NCBI GenBank assembly: GCA_046347625.1
Contig: JAXMFU010000007.1
Span: 1 to 64,000, forward strand
Direction: 5' to 3'
DNA: 64,000 nucleotides
DNA from: CAIMUS01 sp046347625
Lineage (GTDB): Bacteria > Pseudomonadota > Gammaproteobacteria > Competibacterales > Competibacteraceae
The notes under the pieces are model-generated. The model was not told where the DNA came from and did no database searches. It saw only the letters and a program-made list of their open reading frames with translations. The position numbers and the translations under genes were made by a program. This document shows, piece after piece, positions 9,392 to 18,999 of this stretch (positions are counted from its first letter, which is position 1; each line of letters begins with the position of its first letter).

Positions 9392-9502
9392 TGATATCTC
9401 CAGGCATGAGCGGAGATACCACTCCCCGGCGGGGGAGCGGATCCCCGCGGAGGATACATCAATCGAGGCGCCGCTGGTTGACGAGTGCGGCGGTTCGGTC
9501 AG

Positions 9503-10018
9503 TTAGTTGAGAGAGGATTCATCGCATCCCAGCTCGATCAAGTCGCACAGCGTCTCCATCGCCACCGCCGGCGGTTCCGGCGCCCAGGCAGTAACGACCG
9601 CTGCAGCGGTCCCGCCGCCGACTTGCGGTACCCGGACCAAGGCCGCCGGAGATACCCCCTCGCGGTCATAATCGACCACCAGGACCTGTACCTCAGCCGG
9701 CCGGTCTGCACAGATGGCCTGGACCAGACCGCCTTCCACAAAGATGGCCACCCGGTTTGGGGTGAGCGTTGCCAGCGGATAGACGAAGGCCCCGCACCGA
9801 GGGCAGTCGCCCGCGGGAACTACCCCGCCGGGGCTGATCCGACTCCAGAAGTCGCAGCAGGGTTCGGCTTTGAAGCCTGCCGGTAGGTTGCCTTCGAACC
9901 CTCGGCAGGAAGTAGAACTGGTTCCGGGAGATCGATCACAACCCTGCGACTGGATCTCACAAACCAGACTGAGAACAGAGGTCCCCCCAGGAAGGGGGAA
10001 CCGGAATAAAACAGTCAC
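9503..10018 (-). CDS. Hypothetical ICE protein with a CPxCG knuckle
   Basis: About 171 residues. A DCPRCGAF knuckle lies mid-protein, followed by a beta-rich part (NRVAIFVEGGLVQAIC, VQVLVVDYDRE) and an acidic C-terminus ending DLIELGCDESSLN. Eight bp separate it from the stop of the VWA gene, which suggests one operon. The N-terminal 50 residues before the Cys cluster are less protein-like, so the true start may be internal. No named family recognised. Confidence 0.5.
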   Translation of the reverse strand: MTVLFRFPLPGGTSVLSLVCEIQSQGCDRSPGTSSTSCRGFEGNLPAGFKAEPCCDFWSRISPGGVVPAGDCPRCGAFVYPLATLTPNRVAIFVEGGLVQAICADRPAEVQVLVVDYDREGVSPAALVRVPQVGGGTAAAVVTAWAPEPPAVAMETLCDLIELGCDESSLN

Positions 10019-10026
10019 CGGCCGGT

Positions 10027-11685
10027 CTATCCGGCCCGGAGCCGCTCTTGCAGCAGCGTAAACAGCGCCGGGGCCAGGTCCTCCAGCCGCTGGATCGTCA
10101 GGCCGCTGGGAAACAATTCCTGGACGCCGTTCGTCTGAATGCCGATCCCGACCAACTCGAGGCTGGCCGCAGTCAGCCGCGCAATGGCGGCCTGGGCCGC
10201 CGGCCCGTCACTCGGATAGCCATCGCTGACAATCAGCGCCAGCTTGCGTGGCTCCGGTCGCCGCAGCAGTTGCCAGGCCACCCACCACAGGGCTTCCGCC
10301 AGCGGGGTCAGGCCGTCAGCAGTCAGGCCATAGCACGGCAGGGTCATCTGGACCCGCTGGCCGAGGCCGGTCAGTGGCCACACGTCCTTGTCATCCAGCG
10401 GAAAGGCGGCGGTCGCCACCTGGACGCCGGGAATCGTCTCCAGCGCCAGCGCGGTGGCCAGCACCGCTTCCCGGGCAACCTGAATTTTCGTCCCCTCCAC
10501 GGACCCGGAGCGATCCAGCAGCACCAGCACGGCGGTATTCACCGCCCGCTGTTCCCGCCGCTGCCGGAACAGGCGGGGATCCCGCACCGCCAGCCGAGGT
10601 AACTGCCGCGGATCGAGCCGCCGCCCGATGCGGCTAAGGTGCGGTCGAAGCCAGCGTGAGGACTTCACCAGCCCGGCCAGCCGCGCCCGCAAGACCACAC
10701 TGGCCCGACGCACGGCGGCCAGATCGGGTGGCGGTCCGAACCGGATCGTACCCTTGCCGTGGCCACCTGACCGGGCGACTGCCACCCTTCTGTTCTGCTG
10801 GGACGACTGAGTGGCTGTTGCCGCCAGCCGGTCAGCGACTAGACGGTTACGGTCCGGCAACAGCTCCGCCTCGTTGGCGTTCAACGCCTGCCGCAGGACC
10901 TGTTGAGAAGCCGTAGGACCAGCACCGGCGGGTGTCTGGTCAGGCTCGGTCGGATTTTGGCCGGAGTCGGCCGGCGCCTGGCCTGGACTCGCTGGCGTCT
11001 GACCCTCCTCCGCGGGCGGCGGTGAAGCCGGAGCGGAACCGGGTGTCTGGCCCGGCGGGGTCGAGTCCGCCGCGTCCTGGACCAGTGCCACCAGTTGCGC
11101 TGCCAGATCGACAGCCGCCTGGGTGGACGCCAGATCCTGCGCGCCATACAGCGCCGCACTCAAGCGCGTCGCCAGCCCTGGCGGAAAAACCTGCCGGAAC
11201 ACGGCTTCGGTCTGGTCCGCCAGCGGGGTCAGGGCCTCGGCGCCCAGCAGCAGGGAACGCCCCCGCTGCAGCAGATAACTCTGCAGCACCTGGGCGGGGT
11301 GGGCGTCGACGGCGGGGACCCGGTAATCGCCGGTGGCCACCAGGTGGGCATCCAACCGTCGGCTATTGCTCAAACAGCCGGGATAGCGCTCGCCCATCCG
11401 GGCCTCGACCCGGAGGTCTTCCAGCAGGTTGCTGAGCGCCTGGTGCAGTGGGGTCGCGCCTTTGGCGACCGTAAAATCGGTGTGCCGGACGTGGCCGGCC
11501 TCGTGATCGAGGTAGCCGTTGGCCAGCACCCAGAGGGTGCCGTCGTCGTCCAGTGGCAGGGCCGGCAGGTGGATGGTGTCACCATCGGTCCACGCGCCTT
11601 GGCCGCCGATATCGACGGTAACGCCGTACTTATCGCCCAGCGCCTGGGCCAGCAGAGGCAAGGCCCCGAGTAATGGATTCCGCAT
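10027..11685 (-). CDS. CobT-like VWA-domain protein with HEAGH motif
   Basis: 552 residues from MRNPLLGALPLL (ATG 11685, preceded by GGAGATATCC). A zinc-protease-like HEAGH lies at residues 61-65. A long Pro/Gln/Ala-rich linker (about 230-300) leads to a C-terminal von Willebrand A domain with MIDAS DRSGS around residue 390 and VSDGYPSDG. Such proteins pair with a MoxR/CobS-type AAA ATPase and DUF3150 in ICEs and plasmids of the SXT/IncA-C type; their exact task is unknown. The ATPase partner is not found here. Two alternative upstream in-frame starts exist; the ATG with the ribosome site was preferred. Confidence 0.8.
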   Translation of the reverse strand: MRNPLLGALPLLAQALGDKYGVTVDIGGQGAWTDGDTIHLPALPLDDDGTLWVLANGYLDHEAGHVRHTDFTVAKGATPLHQALSNLLEDLRVEARMGERYPGCLSNSRRLDAHLVATGDYRVPAVDAHPAQVLQSYLLQRGRSLLLGAEALTPLADQTEAVFRQVFPPGLATRLSAALYGAQDLASTQAAVDLAAQLVALVQDAADSTPPGQTPGSAPASPPPAEEGQTPASPGQAPADSGQNPTEPDQTPAGAGPTASQQVLRQALNANEAELLPDRNRLVADRLAATATQSSQQNRRVAVARSGGHGKGTIRFGPPPDLAAVRRASVVLRARLAGLVKSSRWLRPHLSRIGRRLDPRQLPRLAVRDPRLFRQRREQRAVNTAVLVLLDRSGSVEGTKIQVAREAVLATALALETIPGVQVATAAFPLDDKDVWPLTGLGQRVQMTLPCYGLTADGLTPLAEALWWVAWQLLRRPEPRKLALIVSDGYPSDGPAAQAAIARLTAASLELVGIGIQTNGVQELFPSGLTIQRLEDLAPALFTLLQERLRAG

Positions 11686-11758
11686 GGATATCTCCAGGCG
11701 CACGCCGCCCCGGCCGGCGGGTGCGCAGCCACTCCACACCCCGGCCGGGGGATCATGG

Positions 11759-12763
11759 TCAGAAAAACCAGCCCGAGTGAACACGGGGTGAGGGTTCGAG
11801 CGGCAGGATGACATCATCGGTGGGGATGACCGGTTCCGGTGTTTCCGTGACCGGCGACTCCAGGGTATCCGTTGCCTCCCGTCGATCTGCGTCTGGCTCC
11901 ATGGCGTCCGTGTCCGCCAGGGGCAGGCCCTTCATCACGGCCTGGCCGTGCTGACGCATCCGGTCCGGATCGGACAGCAAAAACACCAGCCCGGCTAGCG
12001 TATTGAGGTCATTACCCACCAGCAGACCCCGGCGTGGCAGGGCCGCCAGTGCCAGGTCGATCCGCTGGACAAGCGGGGCGACGGTGGGATCGAGCAGTGC
12101 CCAGCCCTGCAGTTTCTCCCGGAGGGCCAGCACCGGGCGTAACACCCGGCGGCTGACCTGGTTGCGTCCCTGCAGGGAATCACGCCACAGCGTCTGGGCC
12201 TCCTGCGCCACGGACAGCAGTAACCGGTCACCCAGGGTGGCGGCCTGCGCCGCTAAGCCGACATTGGCGGTGTCATCCACCGTGTCGGCCGCCGGTGCGA
12301 TCCGGAAGACCTGATACCCGGCCGACAGGCGGGCGGCTATGGACTCGACCGGCTCCACCGCCCGGCGGATGATCGTTTCCCAACCGGGATGCTGCTGCAC
12401 CCAGTGGTCGATCACGGCCTCGTAACGGCTGAGGAAGTCACGCCGCCAGGCGTTGAACTCAGCCACCGCTACATCCAGCCCCCGGCACAGGGCCGCTAAC
12501 TGCGGCTCGGGTACGGCAAAGTGGCCAAGAAAGCGGAAGCCGTACAACTGGCAAACCCGCTCCGCCTGCTTCCTGCAGCGGGTACCGGGTGCCAGATCGT
12601 CCGGTGAGCAGAGCCGCTTGCTGCCCAGCGAGGCCAGGGTGGCCGGCGGCATCTGCTCCGCGGTAAGGTTCTTCAGATCCTCGGGCCGCAGCTTCTTGCG
12701 GCCCGACCAGAGATGAAAGTCCAGGTGAATAAAGACCACCTGTTCTAACGTTTGAATATCCAT
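11759..12763 (-). CDS. DUF3150 protein
   Basis: 334 residues from MDIQTLEQVVFIHLDFHLWS (ATG 12763, CTGGAGG upstream). The N-terminus, the SGRKKLRPEDL segment and the LPPATLASLGSK-like region match DUF3150, a family found between CobS- and CobT-like genes on conjugative elements. Mostly helical, with an acidic disordered tail. It precedes the VWA gene by about 70 bp containing a GC hairpin. An upstream in-frame extension exists but has no good start. Confidence 0.8.
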   Translation of the reverse strand: MDIQTLEQVVFIHLDFHLWSGRKKLRPEDLKNLTAEQMPPATLASLGSKRLCSPDDLAPGTRCRKQAERVCQLYGFRFLGHFAVPEPQLAALCRGLDVAVAEFNAWRRDFLSRYEAVIDHWVQQHPGWETIIRRAVEPVESIAARLSAGYQVFRIAPAADTVDDTANVGLAAQAATLGDRLLLSVAQEAQTLWRDSLQGRNQVSRRVLRPVLALREKLQGWALLDPTVAPLVQRIDLALAALPRRGLLVGNDLNTLAGLVFLLSDPDRMRQHGQAVMKGLPLADTDAMEPDADRREATDTLESPVTETPEPVIPTDDVILPLEPSPRVHSGWFF

Positions 12764-12857
12764 AAAGCCTCCAGAGCGTCCCTGGAAGCGACCGCCCCCG
12801 CGGGGGGCTACGGTCGCCCCCAGGGGACAGAGACAATTGACAATTGTCAATTGGCAA

Positions 12858-13273
12858 TTAGAAAAACCAGGTCGGCGCACCCAGCCGGGTGAAGTCCACC
12901 GCTGGGTCCACCAGATCGAGCGTCTCGGCCAGCGCCCGCCGGTCACTGTCCTGCAGCCAGCCGGCCGTCTTGAGAAAGTCGGTCCGGGGTGAGCACGTTA
13001 CCGTGTGCGTCCGTCAGCCGCAGCGTGCCGGCCGGCAGGCGCTGATGCAGCAGCAACAACACGGTCTGCGCACCCAGGGACTGAGCACAACCGCCGTTAC
13101 GAGCGGGGGCTTCAGGGGTAGGATCAGGCTTTCTCCTTCCACCTCGAGCTGGAGTCAATCAGGAGGGCATACCCCTGTTCGGGTCCATAGCGGCCGAGAA
13201 ACTCCGGCAGCCGGTCGGATAACAGCCGGTAGGACGAGACCGTACCGTCGCTGTTGAAGATATCGATGACTTT
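12858..13273 (-). pseudogene. Small ICE gene broken by frameshifts
   Basis: Starts MKVIDIFNSDGTVSSYRLLS with TGAGGAA upstream, continues to GRYGPEQGYALLIDSS, then stops. Plausible continuation is spread over two other frames (SLGAQTVLLLLHQRLPAG, then TAGWLQDSDRRALAETLDLV ending TWFF). At least two indels must be assumed. In related ICEs an AAA ATPase or a small accessory gene occupies this spot; this is too short for the ATPase. Confidence 0.5.
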
Positions 13274-13359
13274 CATGGCGTTTCCTCACAGGAATCGGGG
13301 AGAAGACGCATGTCCCCGGCAGGGAGAGGTCTCTCCCCGCGATAGGGATCCGGGTCAGA

Positions 13360-13566
13360 TCAACCCAGGTATTCGGCGCCCTTCAGAAATGGCGCGAAGG
13401 GAATATCGTCGTCCAGATCGTCGCCCCCGGTCGGAGCCGGCGCGGGTTGTCTTGGTGTGGCTGCGACAGAGGCTGCACGGGCCGGTATCGCCGGGGCTGA
13501 AGCGGTGCCGTTAGCAGTGCCGTCGCGGCTGCCGAGCAGCTTCATCTCAGTGGCGACGATTTCGGT
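13360..13566 (-). pseudogene. ssb: ssb, C-terminal half (split by IS21)
   Basis: Encodes EIVATEMKLLGSRDG, an Ala/Pro-rich linker and the acidic tip DDDIPF found on single-stranded-DNA-binding proteins (here followed by a short extension, APFLKGAEYLG). The matching upstream half is at 16047-16212. Removing the IS21 element and one TTCGGT copy joins them in frame as RYTTEIVATEMKLLG. Confidence 0.9.
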
Positions 13567-13682
13567 TGCTCAGTGACAATTAAAAATTAACATGGATGAC
13601 AATTAAAAATTAACATGGCAGGCCACCTGTGAGTTCGTGGCAAGCTGTGTTCTTCAGTGAACTGGAGGGCATAGCCGTGACG

Positions 13683-15161
13683 ATGACAGACCAACAGGTG
13701 AGAATGATCATGAAAGAATTGAGCAAGCATGGGAATGAAGGTATGGCAGCAGCGAAAGCGGGCGTGTGCCGACAGACGGCGGCCAAGTATCGGCGGTTGG
13801 GCAAGCTGCCCTCGGAGCTGAAGTCCAGGCACGAGTGGCGGACCCGGCCGGACCCATTTGCGGCCGTCTGGCCGGAAATCGAGGCCCGCCTACGCGAAGC
13901 GCCGGGGCTGTGGGCACGAACCCTCTTCGAGGAGTTACAAGAACGCTACCCGGGCCAATTCCAGCCCGGCCAGCTCCGCACGCTGCATCGGCGGGTGCAG
14001 CGGTGGCGGGCGTTACACGGGGATGATCAGGCGGCAGAAGTGTTCTTTCCGCAGCAGCACCGACCGGGGGAAGCGGTGCAGACGGATTTTACTCATACGG
14101 GTGAATTGGGAATGACGCTGCAGGGTGAATCTTACGCGCCGTTGCTGTGTCATGTGGTCCTGCCGTACTCGAATTGGCAGTGGGCCTGCCGGTGCCGCTC
14201 GGAATCGTTGCTGGCGCTGAAACGGGGGATTCAAGAGGCACTCTTTCGCTTAGGGAAAGTGCCTGCGTGGCATCAGACCGATAACTCCACCGGTGCCACC
14301 CACCGGGTGCGCACCGGCCAGCGGGAATTCAACCGCGAATATCTGGAGCTGATGGCCCACCTGGGCATGAAACCGCGGACCATCGCCGTCGGCCAGAAAG
14401 AACAAAATGGCACGGTGGAAGCCCACAACGGCGCTTTCAAACGCTTCCTCCAGCAGGCCCTGCTAGGTCGGGGGAGTAGCGACTTTGTGTCGGAAGTGGC
14501 CTTTGACGCGTGGTTGGAAGGGCGGTTACACCAGGAGAACCACCGCCGGCAGGCCCGGTTACAGGACGAATTGGCGGTGATGCAGCCGCTGACCGTTGAC
14601 CGCTTCCCGGAATTTAAGGAGCTCACGGTGCGGGTCAGCCAAAACAGCACGATCAACGTGCTCGGCAATCTCTATTCCGTACCCCCCCGCCTGGTGCAGC
14701 AGTCACTCCGGGTACAGGTCTATGAAAACCACGTGGCGGTCTTTTACGGCGCGACTTGGATTCAGGAGATGCCCCGCTTGATCGGTCGTTCGCATCATGC
14801 CATTGACTACCGCCATGTGATCTGGTCGCTGGTGCAAAAACCAGGGGCCTTTGCCCGTTATCGTTACCGGGAAGCGTTATTCCCGACGCTGGTATTTCGG
14901 CGGGCTTACGCGGCGCTGCAAGCCGCTCATCCCGGTACCGCTGGCGATGCCGCCTACCTCCGACTGCTGCACTTGGCCGCCTCGACCCAGGAGGCAGAGG
15001 TCCAGGCGGCCCTGGAGTTAGTGTTGGAAGCCGGGCAGGTACCCGAGCCGGACCGGGTGCGCGAGTTGGTCCGTCCCGCCCTGCCGGTCGTACCTGCCTT
15101 GGCGATCCCAGCGGTCGAGTTAGCCAGTTATGACACCCTGCTGGGAGAGCTCACGCGATGA
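13683..15161 (+). CDS. istA: IS21 transposase IstA
   Basis: About 492 residues from MTDQQVRMIM (an in-frame GTG two codons upstream is better spaced from GGAGG). N-terminal helix-turn-helix (AAAKAGVCRQTAAKYRRLG), then the rve-type DDE core: Asp in AVQTDFTHTG, Asp in WHQTDNSTGATH, Glu in GTVEAHNGAFKR. The C-terminal Mu-type region contains VLGNLYSVPPRLV. No internal stops. The stop overlaps istB (ATGA), indicating translational coupling. IstA catalyses strand transfer. Confidence 0.92.
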   Translation: MTDQQVRMIMKELSKHGNEGMAAAKAGVCRQTAAKYRRLGKLPSELKSRHEWRTRPDPFAAVWPEIEARLREAPGLWARTLFEELQERYPGQFQPGQLRTLHRRVQRWRALHGDDQAAEVFFPQQHRPGEAVQTDFTHTGELGMTLQGESYAPLLCHVVLPYSNWQWACRCRSESLLALKRGIQEALFRLGKVPAWHQTDNSTGATHRVRTGQREFNREYLELMAHLGMKPRTIAVGQKEQNGTVEAHNGAFKRFLQQALLGRGSSDFVSEVAFDAWLEGRLHQENHRRQARLQDELAVMQPLTVDRFPEFKELTVRVSQNSTINVLGNLYSVPPRLVQQSLRVQVYENHVAVFYGATWIQEMPRLIGRSHHAIDYRHVIWSLVQKPGAFARYRYREALFPTLVFRRAYAALQAAHPGTAGDAAYLRLLHLAASTQEAEVQAALELVLEAGQVPEPDRVRELVRPALPVVPALAIPAVELASYDTLLGELTR

Positions 15162-15994
15162 CCGACAGTCTCGAACTCCTCCTGCGGGAGCTACACCTAT
15201 CCACCGTGCTGGCCCAGGCACAATCATTGGCGATCGAGGCCGAACGGTCGGGTTGGAGCTTTACGCGCTACCTCTATACCCTGGCGGAACTGGAAGTGGC
15301 GGCACGCCGCCAGTGCCGGGTCCAACGGCGGCGGCAGGAATCGAGGTTGCCCTCCAGCAAGACGCTGACGACCTTGCAGGTGAACCACCTCCCCATCCCC
15401 GTACGCCGCCAGCTCCCCACCCTGTGCGAGGGGCATTTTGTCGACCAAGCCCAGAATATACTGGCGTTTGGGTTACCGGGTCGAGGCAAAACCCACGTGC
15501 TGTGTGCCGTGGGTCATGCCCTGATAGAGCGGGGTTATCGGGTCTTGTTTGCGCCTGCTTACCAACTGGTACAACGGTTGCTTGCCGCCAAGCAAGCCCT
15601 GCGCCTGGAACAGGAACTACATAAGCTGGATGGCTTTGCCGCCATCATTCTGGACGATATTGGCTACGTGCAGCAAAGTCGGGCGGAAATGGAAGTCCTA
15701 TTTACTTTTTTGGCTGAGCGCTACGAGCGCAAGAGCGTACTCATCAGCAGCAATCTCGTCTTCAGTCAATGGGATCGCATTTTCCAAGATCCCCTGACGA
15801 CGGCAGCCGCCATTGACAGGCTCGTCCATCATGCCATCATCTTGGAGATGACCGGCTCGAGTTTTCGGACCGAACAGGCCAAGGAACGGCAACAGCCTGC
15901 TCCTCATACTGACAGTGACACGTCGACTGAGGATGAGACGCATGACCCTCACCGCTCTCCAGAGCCGGTGACCGAGGTGGAGTGGCCCCACTGA
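15158..15994 (+). CDS. istB: IS21 helper ATPase IstB
   Basis: 278 residues. AAA+ ATPase with Walker A GLPGRGKT and Walker B FAAIILDDIGYV, sensor region VLISSNLVFSQWD and a short arginine-finger helix, as in IstB/DnaC-like helpers that assemble on target DNA and stimulate IstA. Normal length with an extra polar tail. The start overlaps the istA stop. Confidence 0.92.
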   Translation: MTDSLELLLRELHLSTVLAQAQSLAIEAERSGWSFTRYLYTLAELEVAARRQCRVQRRRQESRLPSSKTLTTLQVNHLPIPVRRQLPTLCEGHFVDQAQNILAFGLPGRGKTHVLCAVGHALIERGYRVLFAPAYQLVQRLLAAKQALRLEQELHKLDGFAAIILDDIGYVQQSRAEMEVLFTFLAERYERKSVLISSNLVFSQWDRIFQDPLTTAAAIDRLVHHAIILEMTGSSFRTEQAKERQQPAPHTDSDTSTEDETHDPHRSPEPVTEVEWPH

Positions 15995-16046
15995 CAATGT
16001 TAAAAAATAATTGTCACTGATGTTAAAAAATAATTGACACTGGGCA

Positions 16047-16212
16047 TTCGGTGGTGTAGCGGTCCTGGCCGTTCTTGTCCTGCCATTTGCGGGTCTGCAA
16101 CCGACCCTCGACATAGACCTGCCGGCCTTTGCGCAGATACTCGCTGGCGATTTCCGCCAGCCGGCCGAAGAAGGCGACGTTGTGCCACTCGGTGTGTTCC
16201 TGCCCACCTTGA
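16047..16212 (-). pseudogene. ssb: ssb, central part (5' truncated)
   Basis: Minus-strand frame EHTEWHNVAFFGRLAEIASEYLRKGRQVYVEGRLQTRKWQDKNG (start of this run) is the SSB OB-fold. It is cut on the left by IS21 and on the right by a junction near 16212, where the sequence becomes primase-like; the first 45 or so SSB residues and the start are gone. So ssb was already damaged, independently of the IS21 insertion. Confidence 0.85.
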
Positions 16213-16576
16213 CAGGATCAGCCGACAAGGTAGGTGCCGCAGGGCGTCTCACCGGGCGCGGTTGAGAATGGGTATGCCTACTGGAAACTTCCATCCCCAG
16301 CCAGCGCGCCACCGCCTGCAGCGCCTCCGGGAAATGCCAGCCATGGACCCGTTCCAGCAGATGAAAGCCATCGCCCGAGCCGCATTGATTGCAGTAGAAC
16401 GTGCCATGACCTTCCCGGTCATCGAAGCGGAAACGATCCTTGCCGCCGCAGGCCGGACAGGGACCGTGACGGTTGCGCAGATAGCGCGCCTCGATTCCGA
16501 GTCCGGCCAGAATGGCAGGCCAGGAACCCTGGGTGCGGGCTTTGATCCGGCCGGCATCGAGGGAAGTGTTGGACAT
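16213..16576 (-). pseudogene. P4-type primase, zinc-binding domain only (copy A)
   Basis: Starts MSNTSLDAGRIKARTQG (ATG 16576, GAGGAGG upstream). Residues about 35-70 form the primase zinc ribbon CPACGGKDRFRFDD ... FYCNQC, followed by GSGDGFHLLERVHGW. The Toprim/helicase part is missing; the frame runs into ssb sequence near 16212. A diverged second copy with the same upstream region is at 48414-48803. Confidence 0.8.
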
Positions 16577-17328
16577 GATGACCTCCTCGGAAACACTGGC
16601 GGGGATTGCCGCCGGCTCCCCGGTCGGGGTGCGGTGGGAGACCCCGGTAATGGAAATGCGGGGGAAAGCAGACCGCCTCCCACAAGGGAAATGGCTTTCC
16701 CCGGGGGGTGGATGGAACCCGGCTCCGCGGAGCCGATGCTGTCGAGATGACCGGTTATCCAGCCAGGGCGGCCCCCCTGGTGGAAAACCCGGTCCACACG
16801 GACGCGGATCGACTTGTCGTTACCCCCGATCAGAATCGGACGCAGCGGCAAACCGACACGCACACGCGCAGACAGGAGGAGTTCGGACGGAACCGGCGGG
16901 TGCCGGATGCGACAGGACGGTGGGTGGAAGAGAACACCACCGAAGAAGGGTAGACAGACAACGTAAGCACACCTGGAGACAGGGGTGTGGGCTGAGCCCA
17001 GAAAGTGACCAGTTGTTTAGTCAGGGTGGCCCCCCTGATAGTGAATAACTTAGCCGGCAGAGACAGCGTCTGTCAAGACCGGCAGCAGAACCGATATCCC
17101 GCCAGCCCGATCCACCATGACCCCTGCGGCAGAAGTGGGCAGACCCTGGGCAAACCCGGCGGGCATGGTAGTGGGCAAGCAGAATCCCAGTCAGGACGCG
17201 GGCTGGCGGCTGGAAGTGGGCCGGAAAGTGGGCCGATTCCGGCGGTGAAAGTGGGCAGAGCCGATGCGATATTTTTTTCTGGAGCAGGCTTCGTCCAGCT
17301 ACTTGCCGCCCACGGCTGCCAGAGCGCT
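16577..17328. other. Long non-coding leader upstream of primase copy A, with repeated motif
   Basis: No convincing gene. It contains a CCCCGACCGGGG hairpin close to the primase start and two copies of a conserved block with core CAGGGYGGCCCCCCTG (16751-16783 and 17005-17040), each preceded by GTTNTYYAG. The region to about 17060 is duplicated at 48804-49310 and may hold regulatory or replication signals of the ICE. Confidence 0.5.
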
Positions 17329-18415
17329 TTAAGATTTTCCATACCGTCCTGTCAAGTCCCCATCAGACCGGGATAAGGGCCGTCCCAGCAGGTGCCGCCG
17401 CAAGCCCCAGGTGTCGGCGTAACGGACATGATTGATCCAACCCTGCACACTGGCATCGAATTCCGCGAAGGTAATCGAGCCATCGCAGAACTCCTGCCAC
17501 CGGGCACGCAGGCGGCGGGAAAAATGGCAGACGTTGCGCGCTTTAATGCGTCGGTGGGTCGGGTAGACGATGAAGCCGAGCCAGGGAATGCCGCTTTCGA
17601 CCGTCGCCACCTGGGCTGAATGCGCGTGAACCGTCAAACGCAGCGTTGCAAGACGTTCGACCACCGCCTGCTTCCAGTTCCACAGTTCCGCTTTGCGGTT
17701 GCTGAACAGCGCCACATCATCGACATATCTAAGGTAGGCCGGACATCGCAGTTCCCGTTTGACGAAGTGATCGAAGGGATCCAGGTAGCAGTTCGACCAG
17801 AATTGAGAAGTCAGATTGCCAATCGGCAGGCCGCGGGGACGCAGCACGGCCAGCAGGTCATCGCCGGGGAACCAGACCATCGCGTATTCATCTTCCAGTA
17901 CACCGGCGCCACTGGCCAGGATGACATCTACCAGCCACAGGAGGTCGTCCTGACGGATAACGTCGGCCAGGATTCGCCGTAATACCGTGTGATCCACCGA
18001 CGGAAAATGCTTGACAATATCCAGCCGCAGCACGTAACGGTACTGTCGGCTGAATTGCTGTAAGCGATCGATCACCCGATGGGTGCCTTTGCCGATGCGG
18101 TTGGCGTAGCTGTCGGTGATGAACCGGCGCTCGAACCAGGGTTCGATCACGTTACAGAGAGCGTGGTGGACGACCCGGTCCCGGAACGGGGCGGCGCTGA
18201 TTTTGCGCAATTTGGGTTCATGAATATGGAAATGAACATAGTCGCCGGGGCGGTAGCGCTGGGTGCGCAGGTCTTCCTGTAAGTCCAGCAGGCGGTCGGC
18301 CACTTGGTATTCGAATCGGGCCGTAGCGACTCGACCGTTTGCCGCGGGCCGCCTTGCGATAAGCCTCCAGCAGATTGTCCCAGGCGATAAGCTGTTGGAA
18401 CGCTGCACTCAACAT
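17329..18415 (-). pseudogene. Diversity-generating-retroelement reverse transcriptase, frameshifted
   Basis: DGR-type RT: KISAAPFRDRVVHHALCNVI, DSYANRIGKGTHR, LRLDIVKHFPSVDH, GLPIGNLTSQFWSNCYLD and the catalytic AYLRYVDDVALF. DGR RTs copy an RNA template with adenine-specific errors. The natural N-terminus MLSAAFQQLIAWDNLLEAYR (ATG 18415) is in another frame; one extra base near 18331 separates it from VATARFEYQVADRLL. A start at 18408 gives an open frame but a nonsense N-terminus. The C-terminus is complete. Either a recent pseudogene or an assembly error. Confidence 0.85.
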
Positions 18416-18430
18416 TAAGAGGCTTATCCG

Positions 18431-18772
18431 ATGGTAGAACCAATGATTATCCTGACCCGCACCTTCGATTTACTGGCCTGGTTGCTTCCCAAGGCCGAAC
18501 GTTTTCCCAAAGTGTACCGTCTGACGGTGACGCAGTGGTTGATGGGCGCGGCGCTCGACTTTCAGGAAGCGTTGTTCGATGCCCAGAGCCAGGGCGGTTC
18601 GACCCGGCAGAAACACCTGCGGGAAGCCGACGCCGCGCTGAACAAACTGCGGCTGTATCTGCGTTTGGCCCATCAGTGGCGCTGGCTCGATCAAGGTCAG
18701 TATCAGCATGTGAGTCAACTGGTGGCCGAACTGGGCCGATTGCTGGGTGGCTGGCTGAAGGCCGGGCAGTGA
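18431..18772 (+). CDS. avd: Avd-like four-helix-bundle protein of the DGR
   Basis: 113 residues, all helical: MIILTRTFDLLAWLLPKAER, TVTQWLMGAALDFQEALFDA, READAALNKLRLYLRLAHQW and YQHVSQLVAELGRLLGGWLK. This matches the accessory variability determinant proteins that form a pentamer and bind the DGR RT and template RNA. It lies 15 bp from the RT start but on the opposite strand, whereas Avd and RT are usually co-directional. The ATG at 18443 (MIILTRT) may be the true start. Confidence 0.8.
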   Translation: MVEPMIILTRTFDLLAWLLPKAERFPKVYRLTVTQWLMGAALDFQEALFDAQSQGGSTRQKHLREADAALNKLRLYLRLAHQWRWLDQGQYQHVSQLVAELGRLLGGWLKAGQ

Positions 18773-18778
18773 GAGGGT

Positions 18779-18822
18779 GAGGCGCCTCAGGAGGGAAAAT
18801 CTCCAGGAGGCGCCTCGGTTTT
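18779..18822 (+). terminator. Intrinsic terminator after avd
   Basis: GAGGCGCCTC at 18779-18788 is repeated at 18807-18816 (self-complementary 10-mers forming one stem) and is followed by GG and TTTT. It lies 7 bp past the avd stop. Confidence 0.75.
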
Positions 18823-18999
18823 ATAGATGCCCGACGCCCGAAGGGACGTGCGGACGGGACTTGCCCGCGCCATCTCTATTCCTTCGCCGCGGTCCGGCAA
18901 CCGTAGTCGACGGACATTACTGGAAGCGCCACCCGTGCCGGCGAAGCCGGTGAGTGGGCTCGCAACGGCGCTGTTTGATGGCGCCGCGCCCTGGAAGGG

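Larger units (their letters stand above)
13567..16046 (+). mobile_element. IS21-family insertion sequence, 2480 bp
   Basis: Flanked by a perfect 6-bp target duplication, TTCGGT (13561-13566 and 16047-16052). The ends are TGCTCAGTGACAATTA on the left and, inverted, TGCCCAGTGTCAATTA on the right. Each end carries a second copy of its subterminal AT-rich repeat, a known IS21 trait. It contains intact istA and istB and disrupts ssb. Confidence 0.93.
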
